DNA of 35,937 nucleotides from Acidobacteriota bacterium (GTDB lineage Bacteria; Acidobacteriota; Vicinamibacteria; Vicinamibacterales; UBA8438). This document shows, piece by piece, positions 24,610 to 31,951 of the stretch. The stretch is from assembly GCA_021296485.1 (NCBI GenBank), contig JAGWAI010000019.1, forward strand, positions 6,375 through 42,311. Direction: 5' to 3'. A model generated the notes under the pieces. It searched no databases and was not told where the DNA came from. It saw nothing but the letters and a program-made list of their open reading frames with translations. Position 1 is the stretch's first letter. Each line of letters starts with the position of its first letter. The translations under genes were made by a program, and so were the position numbers.

Positions 24610-25578
24610 ATGGCTGTGTGCTTGAGATTGTTGCGGGTGGTCGCGGCCGTGACGGTGCTGGCGTTGTTGCTGCCGCCGCCGGCGGCCGGCCAGGGACGCA
24701 CGCCCTGGGGCGATCCCGACCTGCAGGGGGTTTGGGCCAACGACGTAGTCACGCCCCTGGAGCGCCCGTCTGAGCTGGGCGAGCGCCTGGAGCTCACCGA
24801 CGAGGAGCTGGCCGAGGCCGCGGCGGCGAACGAGCGTCGCAGGCTCGATGACGGCGGACCGCGTCCGGGCGATCCGATCCTGCTCCAGGGTTACAACCAG
24901 TTCTGGATGCCGGCGCGCGACGTCTCGCGCCAGACGTCGCTCGTGGTGGATCCCCCCGACGGCCGCGTGCCTCTGCTCACGGCGGCAGGCGTGCAGCGCG
25001 AGGCGCTGGCGCTCGAATCGAGCCAGGGCGTGCCGGCGAAGGTGGCCGAGCTGCGCCGCCACAACGACGGGCCCGAGGGGCGCAGCCTGTGGGAGCGCTG
25101 CCTCACCCGCGGCGTACCGCGGATGCCGGACTTCTACAACAACGGCACGCTGGTGCTGCAGACGCCCGACCACGTGGTCATCCACATGGAGATGATTCAC
25201 GAGACGCGTGTGATTCCGCTGGATCGGCGCCCGCACATAGGCGCCGGCATCCGCCAGTGGCACGGCGATCCGCGCGGCCGCTGGGAGGGCGAAACGCTGG
25301 TGGTCGAGACGACCAACTTCTCCACGAAGACTAACTTCAAGGGGTCGCAGGACGGGCTGCATCTGGTCGAGCGATTCTCGCGCGCGGACGGCGATACGCT
25401 CCTGTATGAAGTGACCGTCACTGATCCGGATACCTGGACCCGGCCCTGGACCGTGCGGTTCCCAATCCGCAAGAGCGACGGCCCGCTATTCGAGTACGCC
25501 TGCCATGAGGGCAACTACGCGATGTTCAACACCCTGGCCGGCGCAAGGGCCGCAGAAGAAGCAAAGGGAGACCGATGA
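24610..25578 (+). CDS. Secreted protein of uncharacterised DPDLQGVW family (copy 3)
   Basis: A 322-aa exported protein, paralogous to the products at 14238 and 15971, carrying WGDPDLQGVWANDVVTPLERP, LVVDPPDGRVP, WERCLTRG, HVVIHMEM, VIPLDRRP, PRGRWEGETLVVETTNF, LVERFSR and YACHEGNYAMFNTLAGAR. The signal peptide is about residues 1-28 (ending PPAAGQ). I chose ATG 24610 because GGAGGAG lies about 5 bases upstream and a proper signal peptide begins there; an ATG at 24550 overlapping the previous stop would add 20 residues. Function unknown. It sits between a lactonase-like gene and a CocE-type hydrolase, with ATGA overlap to the latter. Confidence 0.82.
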   Translation: MAVCLRLLRVVAAVTVLALLLPPPAAGQGRTPWGDPDLQGVWANDVVTPLERPSELGERLELTDEELAEAAAANERRRLDDGGPRPGDPILLQGYNQFWMPARDVSRQTSLVVDPPDGRVPLLTAAGVQREALALESSQGVPAKVAELRRHNDGPEGRSLWERCLTRGVPRMPDFYNNGTLVLQTPDHVVIHMEMIHETRVIPLDRRPHIGAGIRQWHGDPRGRWEGETLVVETTNFSTKTNFKGSQDGLHLVERFSRADGDTLLYEVTVTDPDTWTRPWTVRFPIRKSDGPLFEYACHEGNYAMFNTLAGARAAEEAKGDR

Positions 25579-27536
25579 CGGCTCTTCCGCAACGTCTGCT
25601 CAAGCTCTGTTTCGTGGTTGCACTGCCGGCCATCGCGGCCGGTCCGCTGGCGGGCCAGCAGTCGTCCGGCGGCGGCGCCGTTTCCGAGGCTGACGACGGC
25701 GGTACCGAGTACGGCGTCGCCATCGTGCGCGACGTGATGGTGGAGATGCGGGACGGGGTCAAGCTGGCGACCGACCTCTATATCCCGGCGCGCGACGGTG
25801 AGCCGCTGCCCGGTCCGTGGCCCACCGTCGTCGAGCGAACGCCGTACAGCAAGTACCGCTTCTACGCCAACGCGCCCGACGGCAACGACTATGCGCGGCA
25901 GGGCTACGTGATGGTCGTGCAGGACGTGCGCGGCAAGTTCGACTCCGAAGGCGTGTTCTCCTCCTATCCGCAGGAGGGGCCCGACGGGTTCGACACGGTT
26001 GCGTGGATTCGGGAGCAGCCCTGGTCGGACGGCCGGATCATCGCCACCGGGTCGTCCTACTTCGCGTCGACCGCGCAGGCCATCCTGGTGCAGAATCCGC
26101 CGGGCCTGGTGGCGGCGGCCATACGGGTCGGTCCGGGCAACTACCACGAGGACGGCGCGTGGCGCGGCGGGGCGTTCCTGCTGTCCCACAACGTGAATTA
26201 CGTGCTCCGCCTGGCCGCGGAAGGTCAGGAAGCGGCAAGGAACCCGGCCGTCGAGGCGGCGCTGCAGGAGAACCGCAAGATCGAGAACTCGCTGCGGCTG
26301 ATGCGCCTGTCGCCGCTGACCAGGGGCTTCTCGCCGATCGCGCTTACGCCCAGCTACGACGACTGGTACCAGGACTGGCAGAACCACGAGATGTACGACG
26401 AGTACTGGCAGCAGATGGGCAACGGCGTCACGAAGCACTTCGCGAACGCGGCCGACGTGCCCATCCTGCTGATCGGCGAGTGGTACGACGCGTTCCTCGG
26501 CGGCACGCTGGATCAGCTCGCGGCGTACGGCGAGGGCCGTCAGTCGCCGGTGCACCTCGTCATCAGCGGCGGCGAGCACGGCAACGTGTACTCGCTGCGC
26601 ACCTATTCCGGGGACGTCGACCTTGGACCGGATTCGCCCATCCACGTCGGCGTCGAGATGATGAAGTGGTTCGACCAGCACGCGAGGGGCAAGGACCGCG
26701 GCGTGAAGCCGGGCAACCTGATCCGCGCTTTCCGCATGGAGGGCGGCGACGGCGTCAGGAACGCCGACGGACGGCTGCAGGCCGGCGGCACCTGGCAGGA
26801 GTTCACCGAGTGGCCGCCGGCGGATTCCAGTCCGGTCAGCTACTACCTCAGCGCGGATCGCAGCCTGACGACTACGGCCCCGACGACCGGCTCCATCACC
26901 TACACGCACGATCCCGCGGACCCCGTACCGTCGATCGGCGGGCGGGTCAGCTCCGGCCTGCCGGTGCGGGCCGGGCCGCAGGACCAGCGTTGCCGGATCG
27001 AGCTGCCGCACTGCGACGACGACCTGCCGCTGCGGCTGCGGCCGGACGTGCTCGCCTTCGAGACCGCGGCGCTGGAGCAGGACGTGGAGGTCTCCGGTCC
27101 CGTCGTCGCGCGCCTGTGGGTGTCGTCGAGCGCGGTCGACACGGACTTCGTGGTCAATCTGATCGACCAGTACCCCCCGACCGCCGACTATCCCGAGGGC
27201 TACGCAATGAACGTGGCCGAGGGCATCGTGCGCGCCCGCTTCCGGTCATTCGAGCAGGACAACCCGAAGTTCCGCCGCGCATACGCCATCAAGGATGAGC
27301 CGCTCGTGCCGGGTGAGATGTACGAGGTCACGGTCGACCTGTGGAGCACCAGCTACCTGTTCCGCGAGGGCCACCGCATCCGCGTCGACATCTCGAGCAG
27401 CAGCTTCCCGCAGTTCGACGTCAACCCGAACACCGGCGAGCCGTTCGCCAAGCGGGTCTCGCCCCCGGTGACGGCGGACAACACGATCTACATGGGCGCC
27501 GACCACGCCTCGAGCATCAGCCTGCAGGTGCGCTAG
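25575..27536 (+). CDS. CocE/NonD family hydrolase (X-Pro dipeptidyl-peptidase S15-like)
   Basis: The 653-aa exported protein has a signal peptide (about 1-27), an alpha/beta-hydrolase domain (about 50-390) and a C-terminal jelly-roll (about 450-650), the layout of cocaine esterase and glutaryl-7-ACA acylase relatives. The nucleophile is probably S161 in GSSYFAS; the family usually has Gly where this protein has A164. The acid is likely in GEWYDAF and the histidine in GGEHGN. It hydrolyses an ester or amide whose identity cannot be read. The ATG overlaps the previous stop (ATGA), so it is co-translated as the last gene of operon B. Confidence 0.86.
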   Translation: MTALPQRLLKLCFVVALPAIAAGPLAGQQSSGGGAVSEADDGGTEYGVAIVRDVMVEMRDGVKLATDLYIPARDGEPLPGPWPTVVERTPYSKYRFYANAPDGNDYARQGYVMVVQDVRGKFDSEGVFSSYPQEGPDGFDTVAWIREQPWSDGRIIATGSSYFASTAQAILVQNPPGLVAAAIRVGPGNYHEDGAWRGGAFLLSHNVNYVLRLAAEGQEAARNPAVEAALQENRKIENSLRLMRLSPLTRGFSPIALTPSYDDWYQDWQNHEMYDEYWQQMGNGVTKHFANAADVPILLIGEWYDAFLGGTLDQLAAYGEGRQSPVHLVISGGEHGNVYSLRTYSGDVDLGPDSPIHVGVEMMKWFDQHARGKDRGVKPGNLIRAFRMEGGDGVRNADGRLQAGGTWQEFTEWPPADSSPVSYYLSADRSLTTTAPTTGSITYTHDPADPVPSIGGRVSSGLPVRAGPQDQRCRIELPHCDDDLPLRLRPDVLAFETAALEQDVEVSGPVVARLWVSSSAVDTDFVVNLIDQYPPTADYPEGYAMNVAEGIVRARFRSFEQDNPKFRRAYAIKDEPLVPGEMYEVTVDLWSTSYLFREGHRIRVDISSSSFPQFDVNPNTGEPFAKRVSPPVTADNTIYMGADHASSISLQVR

Positions 27537-27559
27537 CCGGGGAGGCGCCTGAACCGCGC

Positions 27560-28438
27560 TCAGAACATGCCGTTCGGGTTGGCGGAGCGGTCGGGCACTA
27601 CCTGCAGGACGTCCCAGTGCTCGACGATGCGGCCGGCGTCGTCGAAGCGGAAGATGTCCATGCCGGCGTAGTCGTGGTCGCCGGGCCAGTGCTGGCGGCA
27701 ATGCAGCACCACCAGGTTGCCCTCGGCGACGGCGCGTTTGAATGTCACCCGCTTGCCCGGATACTCGCGCGCCATGCGTTCGAAGTACTCGACGAACGCA
27801 GCCGGACCTTCGGCGACGTGCGGGTTGTGCTGCCGGTATTGTTCGCCGAGATACAGGCGCGCCGCCTCGCGCGGGCGGTTCCAGTTGAACATCACGTCGT
27901 AGAGCGCCATGGCGTTGCGCTTATTGCGCGCGGCCGCACCGGCCGGCCGGCGGGCCCGCAGCGTGCGTCCGCCTTCCCACTCTTCCACGACGGTGACATC
28001 GAAGCCTGCCGCGACCCAGTCGTCGAAGACGAGGTCGCCGGGGACGGCGGCTGACGTCTCCGCGATGTCCAGGCGGTCGGCGTGGTGCAGGAACATGCGA
28101 AAGACGGTCAACCCGCCGATGACGTTCAGTTCGTCGTCCGAATCGCGGAAGCGCTCGATCAGTTCGACGTGATTCGTGCAGACCGCGGCGTGCGCGAGCT
28201 CGGCGGCCGCTTCCAGGTCGGGGTCGGTCGTCACGATGAGCTTGGTGCTCTCGCTCAGCGCCGGCTGCGCGGCGCCGCCCAGCGAGCGGCGGCCAACGGC
28301 CACCGTGTCCGCGGCGTACAGCCCGGCCATCACCCGCGGCAGCGCGGGCGGCAACTGCGCGAATCGCCGCGCGTTGCCTTCCGCGGTCGACGCACCGATG
28401 ACCCGGTGCGCGTCGGTCATGAAGGTCAGCCTGATCAT
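27560..28438 (-). CDS. DHFR-like domain fused to SnoaL-like (NTF2 fold) domain
   Basis: This 292-aa protein joins two domains. Residues 1-164 follow the dihydrofolate reductase pattern: the start [15 protein letters not shown] aligns with the E. coli enzyme's first strand without gaps, then [27 protein letters not shown], the cofactor-loop motif [10 protein letters not shown] and [16 protein letters not shown]. The catalytic acid position (D27 in E. coli) reads Ala (LPPAL), and the Thr after GD is Leu, so DHFR activity is doubtful. Residues 172-292 are SnoaL-like ([47 protein letters not shown]), close to proteins described as aldol-condensation-type SnoaL enzymes. The first-strand alignment supports ATG 28438; the open frame reaches 28468. 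It is divergent from the MBL-fold gene. Confidence 0.8.
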   Translation of the reverse strand: MIRLTFMTDAHRVIGASTAEGNARRFAQLPPALPRVMAGLYAADTVAVGRRSLGGAAQPALSESTKLIVTTDPDLEAAAELAHAAVCTNHVELIERFRDSDDELNVIGGLTVFRMFLHHADRLDIAETSAAVPGDLVFDDWVAAGFDVTVVEEWEGGRTLRARRPAGAAARNKRNAMALYDVMFNWNRPREAARLYLGEQYRQHNPHVAEGPAAFVEYFERMAREYPGKRVTFKRAVAEGNLVVLHCRQHWPGDHDYAGMDIFRFDDAGRIVEHWDVLQVVPDRSANPNGMF

Positions 28439-28548
28439 GATTGCAACCGCCAGGGACAAGGCTACCACCAGGGGTTGTAGGATTGCGGCGTGATGGCCCG
28501 CCGCGAGGCGGGCTCATGAGTGGTACCGCGTTTTCGAGGAGTCGTCCG

Positions 28549-29502
28549 ATGTTCAGACAACCCCGTGTCGTCGTCTTCGCGCTGGCCGCGCTCTGCATGG
28601 TGATCGTCGCCGTCAGCGCCCGAGGACAGAATCAGGCTGGCCGGTTCGCGGCCGTCGAGCTGACGATTGCGCCGGCGGCGGGCCGGGTCCACATGCTTCA
28701 GCGCCCGGGCGGAGGCGGCAACGTCGGCGTATTCGCCGGCCCGGACGGTGTGCTGCTCGTTGATTCCCTGTTCGCGCCGCTGGCCGAGCGGCTGGTGGAC
28801 GCAGTACGGCAGGTGTCGGACGGCGAGATCCGCTTCCTGATCAACACGCACGTGCACCCGGACCATATCGGCGGCAACGCGCCGCTCGCCAGGCGGGGCG
28901 TCCTGATCTTCGCCCATGACAACCTCCGGGTCCGCGCGCTGGAGCGCCTGCGGACCCCGCGCCGGGGCGGCCGTTTCTCGCCGCAACCGGCGGCCGAAGC
29001 GCGGCCGGTCGTGACCTTCGACTCCGCACTGAGCTTTCATTTCAACGGCGAGGAAGTGCGGGCCTTTCTCGCGCCGGCGGCCCACACCGACGGCGACGCC
29101 TTCGTCCACTTCCCGGACTCGGACGTGCTGCACCTGGGCGATGTCTTCCGCACCACGAGCTATCCGATCGTCGACGTCTACAACGGCGGGACGGTGGCGG
29201 GCACGATCAAGGCGCTGGAGACCGCGGTAGCACTGGCGGGACCCCGGACGCGGGTGATTCCCGGCCACGGCCTCGAGGTGGTGGGCCGTGACGCCCTCGT
29301 AGAGTTCCTCGACATGACCGTCGACATCCGCGACCGGGTGCAGGCGATGATCGCCGAGGGCCGCACGCTGGAAGAGGTGATGGACGCGGAGCCGACAGCC
29401 GCGTACGACGCGAAGTGGGGGCAGGAAGCGACGTGGACCGCGAACGACTTCGTCCCGATCGTCTTCTACGAGCTCGGCGGCGGGTCGCTCTTCGCCCGCT
29501 GA
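28549..29502 (+). CDS. Exported MBL-fold metallo-hydrolase
   Basis: The 317-aa protein has a signal peptide (about 1-26) and a complete metallo-beta-lactamase metal site: H101, H103, D105, H106 (HVHPDH), H179 (AAHTDGD), D198 (LGDVF) and H240 (IPGHG). These bind two zinc or iron ions for hydrolysis. The sequence resembles periplasmic subclass B3-like or SoxH-like proteins more than true beta-lactamases, and the substrate is unknown. GAGGAG lies about 8 bases before ATG 28549; an upstream ATG at 28516 would give an overlong n-region. tRNA-Glu lies 5 bases beyond the stop on the opposite strand. Confidence 0.86.
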   Translation: MFRQPRVVVFALAALCMVIVAVSARGQNQAGRFAAVELTIAPAAGRVHMLQRPGGGGNVGVFAGPDGVLLVDSLFAPLAERLVDAVRQVSDGEIRFLINTHVHPDHIGGNAPLARRGVLIFAHDNLRVRALERLRTPRRGGRFSPQPAAEARPVVTFDSALSFHFNGEEVRAFLAPAAHTDGDAFVHFPDSDVLHLGDVFRTTSYPIVDVYNGGTVAGTIKALETAVALAGPRTRVIPGHGLEVVGRDALVEFLDMTVDIRDRVQAMIAEGRTLEEVMDAEPTAAYDAKWGQEATWTANDFVPIVFYELGGGSLFAR

Positions 29503-29507
29503 GAGAG

Positions 29508-29583
29508 TGGCGTCCCCAACGGGATTCGAACCCGTGTCTCAGCCTTGAAAGGGCTGAATCCTAGGCCTCTGGACGATGGGGAC
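29508..29583 (-). tRNA. tRNA-Glu (anticodon TTC)
   Basis: On the - strand the gene begins GTCCCCATCGTCCAGAGG at 29583 and closes with GGGGAC, discriminator G and an encoded CCA at 29510-29508. The anticodon stem CAGCC/GGCTG holds the loop CTTTCAA, giving anticodon TTC for glutamate. The T-arm is GGGTTCGAATCCC with strong pairing. It is 76 nt and very similar in layout to the E. coli tRNA-Glu. Confidence 0.96.
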
Positions 29584-29832
29584 GAGGTGTCGATTGCTTT
29601 CGAACGCGCCAGTATATCGCAACGTCCGCCGGTCAGCGCCGGGGGGGATCGGTGCGGCGCCGGCCGGCCGGGTGCGTCATGATCGGCGTTGTTCTGTGAT
29701 TTGCCACTACGCGGCCCGCCGATCTAGAGTTTGTCGCGCGTCCGGACCCGGCCGGCCGGATGTGCGCGGACACATGGCGGCCGGCCCGGGATCGCGCTGG
29801 ATTCCGGCGGTCAACGAGAGGAAATCAGAAAC
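29584..29832. other. Intergenic region, promoters of tRNA-Glu and OsmC gene expected
   Basis: No gene is supported in this 249-base gap. It lies between the divergent tRNA-Glu and the osmC-like gene, so both promoters should be here. I see no clear consensus hexamers and no repeat. Confidence 0.5.
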
Positions 29833-30258
29833 ATGGACAGCAAGGCATCTGCCGTCTGGAATGGCAGTCTCAAGGACGGTAGCGGGCAGATTTCAAGTGA
29901 GAGCGGCGTGCTCTCGTCGGCGGCGTACACGTTCGCCACGCGCTTTGAAGGCAGCGCCGGCACGAACCCGGAAGAGTTGATTGCGGCGGCGCACGCCGGT
30001 TGCTTCTCGATGGCGCTGTCGGCGCAGCTGGGCGGGGCGGGGCTCACGCCGGATCACGTCAGCACGACCGCCACGGTGACGCTGGAGCAGACGGACGGCG
30101 GCTTCGCCGTCACGAAGGTGCACCTCGACGTTTCGGCCAGGGTGCCGGGCGCGGATCAGGCCGCGTTCGATACGGCGGCAGGGAATGCCAAGGCGGGCTG
30201 TCCGATCTCGAAGCTGCTGAACGCCGAGATCTCGATGGACGCCACCCTCGAATCGTAG
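29833..30258 (+). CDS. OsmC-family peroxiredoxin
   Basis: This 141-aa cytoplasmic protein reduces organic hydroperoxides. Both redox cysteines are present, C57 in HAGCFSMAL and C123 in AGCPISKLL, together with the conserved glutamate in NPEELIAAAH. Length matches the OsmC subgroup (about 140 aa), and the N-terminal ASAVWNGSLKDGSG matches OsmC rather than Ohr. GAGAGGAAA lies about 9 bases before the ATG. It is a single gene, convergent with the small exported protein at 30319. Confidence 0.93.
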   Translation: MDSKASAVWNGSLKDGSGQISSESGVLSSAAYTFATRFEGSAGTNPEELIAAAHAGCFSMALSAQLGGAGLTPDHVSTTATVTLEQTDGGFAVTKVHLDVSARVPGADQAAFDTAAGNAKAGCPISKLLNAEISMDATLES

Positions 30259-30259
30259 A

Positions 30260-30274
30260 CCCGCGCCGCGCGGG
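30260..30274. terminator. Possible terminator hairpin after OsmC gene
   Basis: CCCGCG at 30260-30265 pairs with CGCGGG at 30269-30274 around a 3-base loop, right after the OsmC stop. No T-run follows, so termination is uncertain. Confidence 0.3.
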
Positions 30275-30318
30275 GCTGGTCGTTCGGGGACCTTCGGTTC
30301 AGCCGGGGGTTCCCGACT

Positions 30319-30810
30319 TCACTTCATCGGCGATATCGTCCCGTACATCATGCCGCCGTACGGGCCGTGGTCCCAGGTTCCCGCATAGCGTTCGTCGTAG
30401 AAGACGACCCGCGCGCCGAACTCGTCGCCGAGGCCGGGGATGGTGAAGTCGGTGATGCTGACCATCGGTGTGTCGCCGGCCCATTCGACCGGCAGCACCA
30501 TCGGCAGCGTCGCATCGACGCTGCCGTACTTGACGCGCGCTTCGAACCGCCAGCGGTTACCGTCGAGCTTGGTCACCCGCGCGATCTCGTAGAGCTCGGG
30601 AACGCCGTCGCGCCGCTCTTCGCCTTCGATGGTGAAGTGGCCGGTAAGCACGACGTCCTGCATCCGCTCGGCGAAGTCGCGCTCCAGATCGGTCAGCGAC
30701 TCCAAAGGCGCTTCACGGCCTATTCCCGTCACGCTCGAGCCCACCCAGCCGAGGCCGAACGCCAGGAGCAGAGCGACACCCGCGGCGAGGACCTTCAGAA
30801 CGATTCTCAT
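30319..30810 (-). CDS. Small exported or membrane-anchored protein of unknown function
   Basis: I do not recognise this 163-aa protein. It has one N-terminal hydrophobic segment (about 3-26, VLKVLAAGVALLLAFGLGWVG) that may be a signal peptide or anchor. The rest looks beta-rich: VVLTGHFTIEGEERRDGVPELYEIARV, NRWRFEARVKYGS, PVEWAGDTPMVSITDFTIPG and RVVFYDERYAGTWDHGPYGGMMYG. The composition suggests a small lipocalin-like barrel, which is only a guess. AGGAGG lies about 10 bases before the ATG, and a perfect -10 hexamer lies upstream, so it should be well expressed as a single-gene unit. Confidence 0.72.
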   Translation of the reverse strand: MRIVLKVLAAGVALLLAFGLGWVGSSVTGIGREAPLESLTDLERDFAERMQDVVLTGHFTIEGEERRDGVPELYEIARVTKLDGNRWRFEARVKYGSVDATLPMVLPVEWAGDTPMVSITDFTIPGLGDEFGARVVFYDERYAGTWDHGPYGGMMYGTISPMK

Positions 30811-30836
30811 AACGGGGCAACCTCCTGCGACTTCTG

Positions 30837-30842
30837 ATTATA
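30837..30842 (-). promoter_or_regulatory. Perfect -10 element for the gene at 30810
   Basis: On the - strand TATAAT (30842-30837) sits 26 bases before the ATG at 30810, placing transcription start near 30830, just upstream of the AGGAGG ribosome site. The region 16-18 bases upstream (CCGGAC) does not match a -35 box. In so GC-rich a background a perfect TATAAT at this spacing is notable. Confidence 0.45.
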
Positions 30843-30905
30843 CCGTTGTGCCGCGGGGCGTCCGGACGTGCGGACGCGAATCTGGCGGCGGCGCCCGGTG
30901 AGGCG

Positions 30906-30911
30906 TATGAT
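30906..30911 (+). promoter_or_regulatory. Candidate -10 element for secreted alpha/beta hydrolase
   Basis: TATGAT matches five of six -10 positions and lies 57 bases before the ATG at 30969. A -35 box is not convincing (TGGCGG at 30883-30888). Low certainty. Confidence 0.28.
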
Positions 30912-30968
30912 GGGCGCGTGCGGCTTGCGCGCGAAGCGGGCGGCGTATACGGCAAGAAAGGACATCCC

Positions 30969-31910
30969 ATGGCTGCCAACCGGCTGAATCGTTTGCTGGC
31001 GCTGATCGTCGTTGCGGGTCTCGCTGCGGGCCTGGCCCCGCCGGTTGCCCATGCTCAACTGTCGGACACGGCGGAGTGGGCGATCAGCGTGGGTCGTGAG
31101 TTCCGGACGACGCCGAACGTGACGTACCTGACCGCGAACGGGTGGGAGGGGAAGCTGGACATCCACGTACCCCGAAGCGAGGGGCCGCATCCGGCATTCA
31201 TCTATTTCCACGGCGGCGCGCACGTGTTCGGCAGCAAGGAGTCGAGCTTCCTTACGCTGCTGCCGTACCTGGAGATGGGCTGGGCCGTGGTCAACGTCGA
31301 GTACCGCCTGGCGCCCATGGCGCATGCTCCGGCAGCGGTGGAAGACTGCCTGTGCGCGGTGCGCTGGGTGATCGAGAACGGTGAGGATTACGGCATCGAC
31401 GCCGGCCGGCTCGTCCTGACCGGCAATTCCGCGGGCGGCCATCTGGCGCTCGCCGCCGGCATGATTCCCAGCTCGACGGGGCTCGACCGGCAGTGCCCGG
31501 GCGCGCCTATCGACGTGGCCGGCATCGTCAACTGGTACGGCATCACGGACGTGCTGGAGCGTCTGGAGGGGCCGCACTCGAGGCCGGGCACGGTGCAGTG
31601 GTTCGGGAGCAACCCCGACCGGCGCGAATTGGCACAGTTTCTGTCGCCGCTGACGTACGTGCGTGAAGGGCTGCCGGCCATCATCACGGTCCACGGTGAC
31701 GCGGACCCCCGGATTCCCCACACGCAGGCCATACGGTTGCATGAAGGGCTGGAGGGGAAGAGCGTCCCGAACCGGCTGATCACCATCCCGGGCGGCGGCC
31801 ACGGCGGCTTCAGCCAGGAGGAAATGGTGCGCAGCTACGCGGCGATCCGCGACTTCCTGGGGCAGCACGTCTCCGGCCAGCCGGCACCGAGCAATACCGC
31901 CGCGCCGTAA
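30969..31910 (+). CDS. Secreted alpha/beta hydrolase (esterase/lipase, HSL/BD-FAE-like)
   Basis: The 313-aa protein has a signal peptide (about 1-29, ending VAHAQ) and an alpha/beta-hydrolase fold with the oxyanion motif HGG (81-83). The probable triad is S154 in GNSAGG, D246 in HGDADPRIP and H278 in GGGHGG. The pattern is that of carboxylesterases near the hormone-sensitive-lipase and BD-FAE groups, acting on small esters outside the cytoplasm. AAAGGA lies about 7 bases before the ATG. It is convergent with the quinohaemoprotein gene. Confidence 0.88.
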   Translation: MAANRLNRLLALIVVAGLAAGLAPPVAHAQLSDTAEWAISVGREFRTTPNVTYLTANGWEGKLDIHVPRSEGPHPAFIYFHGGAHVFGSKESSFLTLLPYLEMGWAVVNVEYRLAPMAHAPAAVEDCLCAVRWVIENGEDYGIDAGRLVLTGNSAGGHLALAAGMIPSSTGLDRQCPGAPIDVAGIVNWYGITDVLERLEGPHSRPGTVQWFGSNPDRRELAQFLSPLTYVREGLPAIITVHGDADPRIPHTQAIRLHEGLEGKSVPNRLITIPGGGHGGFSQEEMVRSYAAIRDFLGQHVSGQPAPSNTAAP

Positions 31911-31932
31911 GCGCCCGGCGGCGGCCGGCGCG
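31911..31932. terminator. Possible terminator between convergent genes
   Basis: GCGCCCGGC at 31911-31919 can pair, with one bulged base, with the GGCCGGCGC that follows, in the short gap between two convergent genes. No T-tract is seen. Confidence 0.3.
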
Positions 31933-31951
31933 CCCACCACGCCGCAGCCGG

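Noticed and set aside
28441-28548. Upstream start of the MBL-fold protein at 28516
   Set aside because: The ATG at 28549 has a better ribosome site (GAGGAG) and begins a standard signal peptide.
232-29583. tRNA genes as attachment sites of an integrated element
   Set aside because: No integrase, phage or conjugation gene and no repeated tRNA 3' end was seen near either tRNA.
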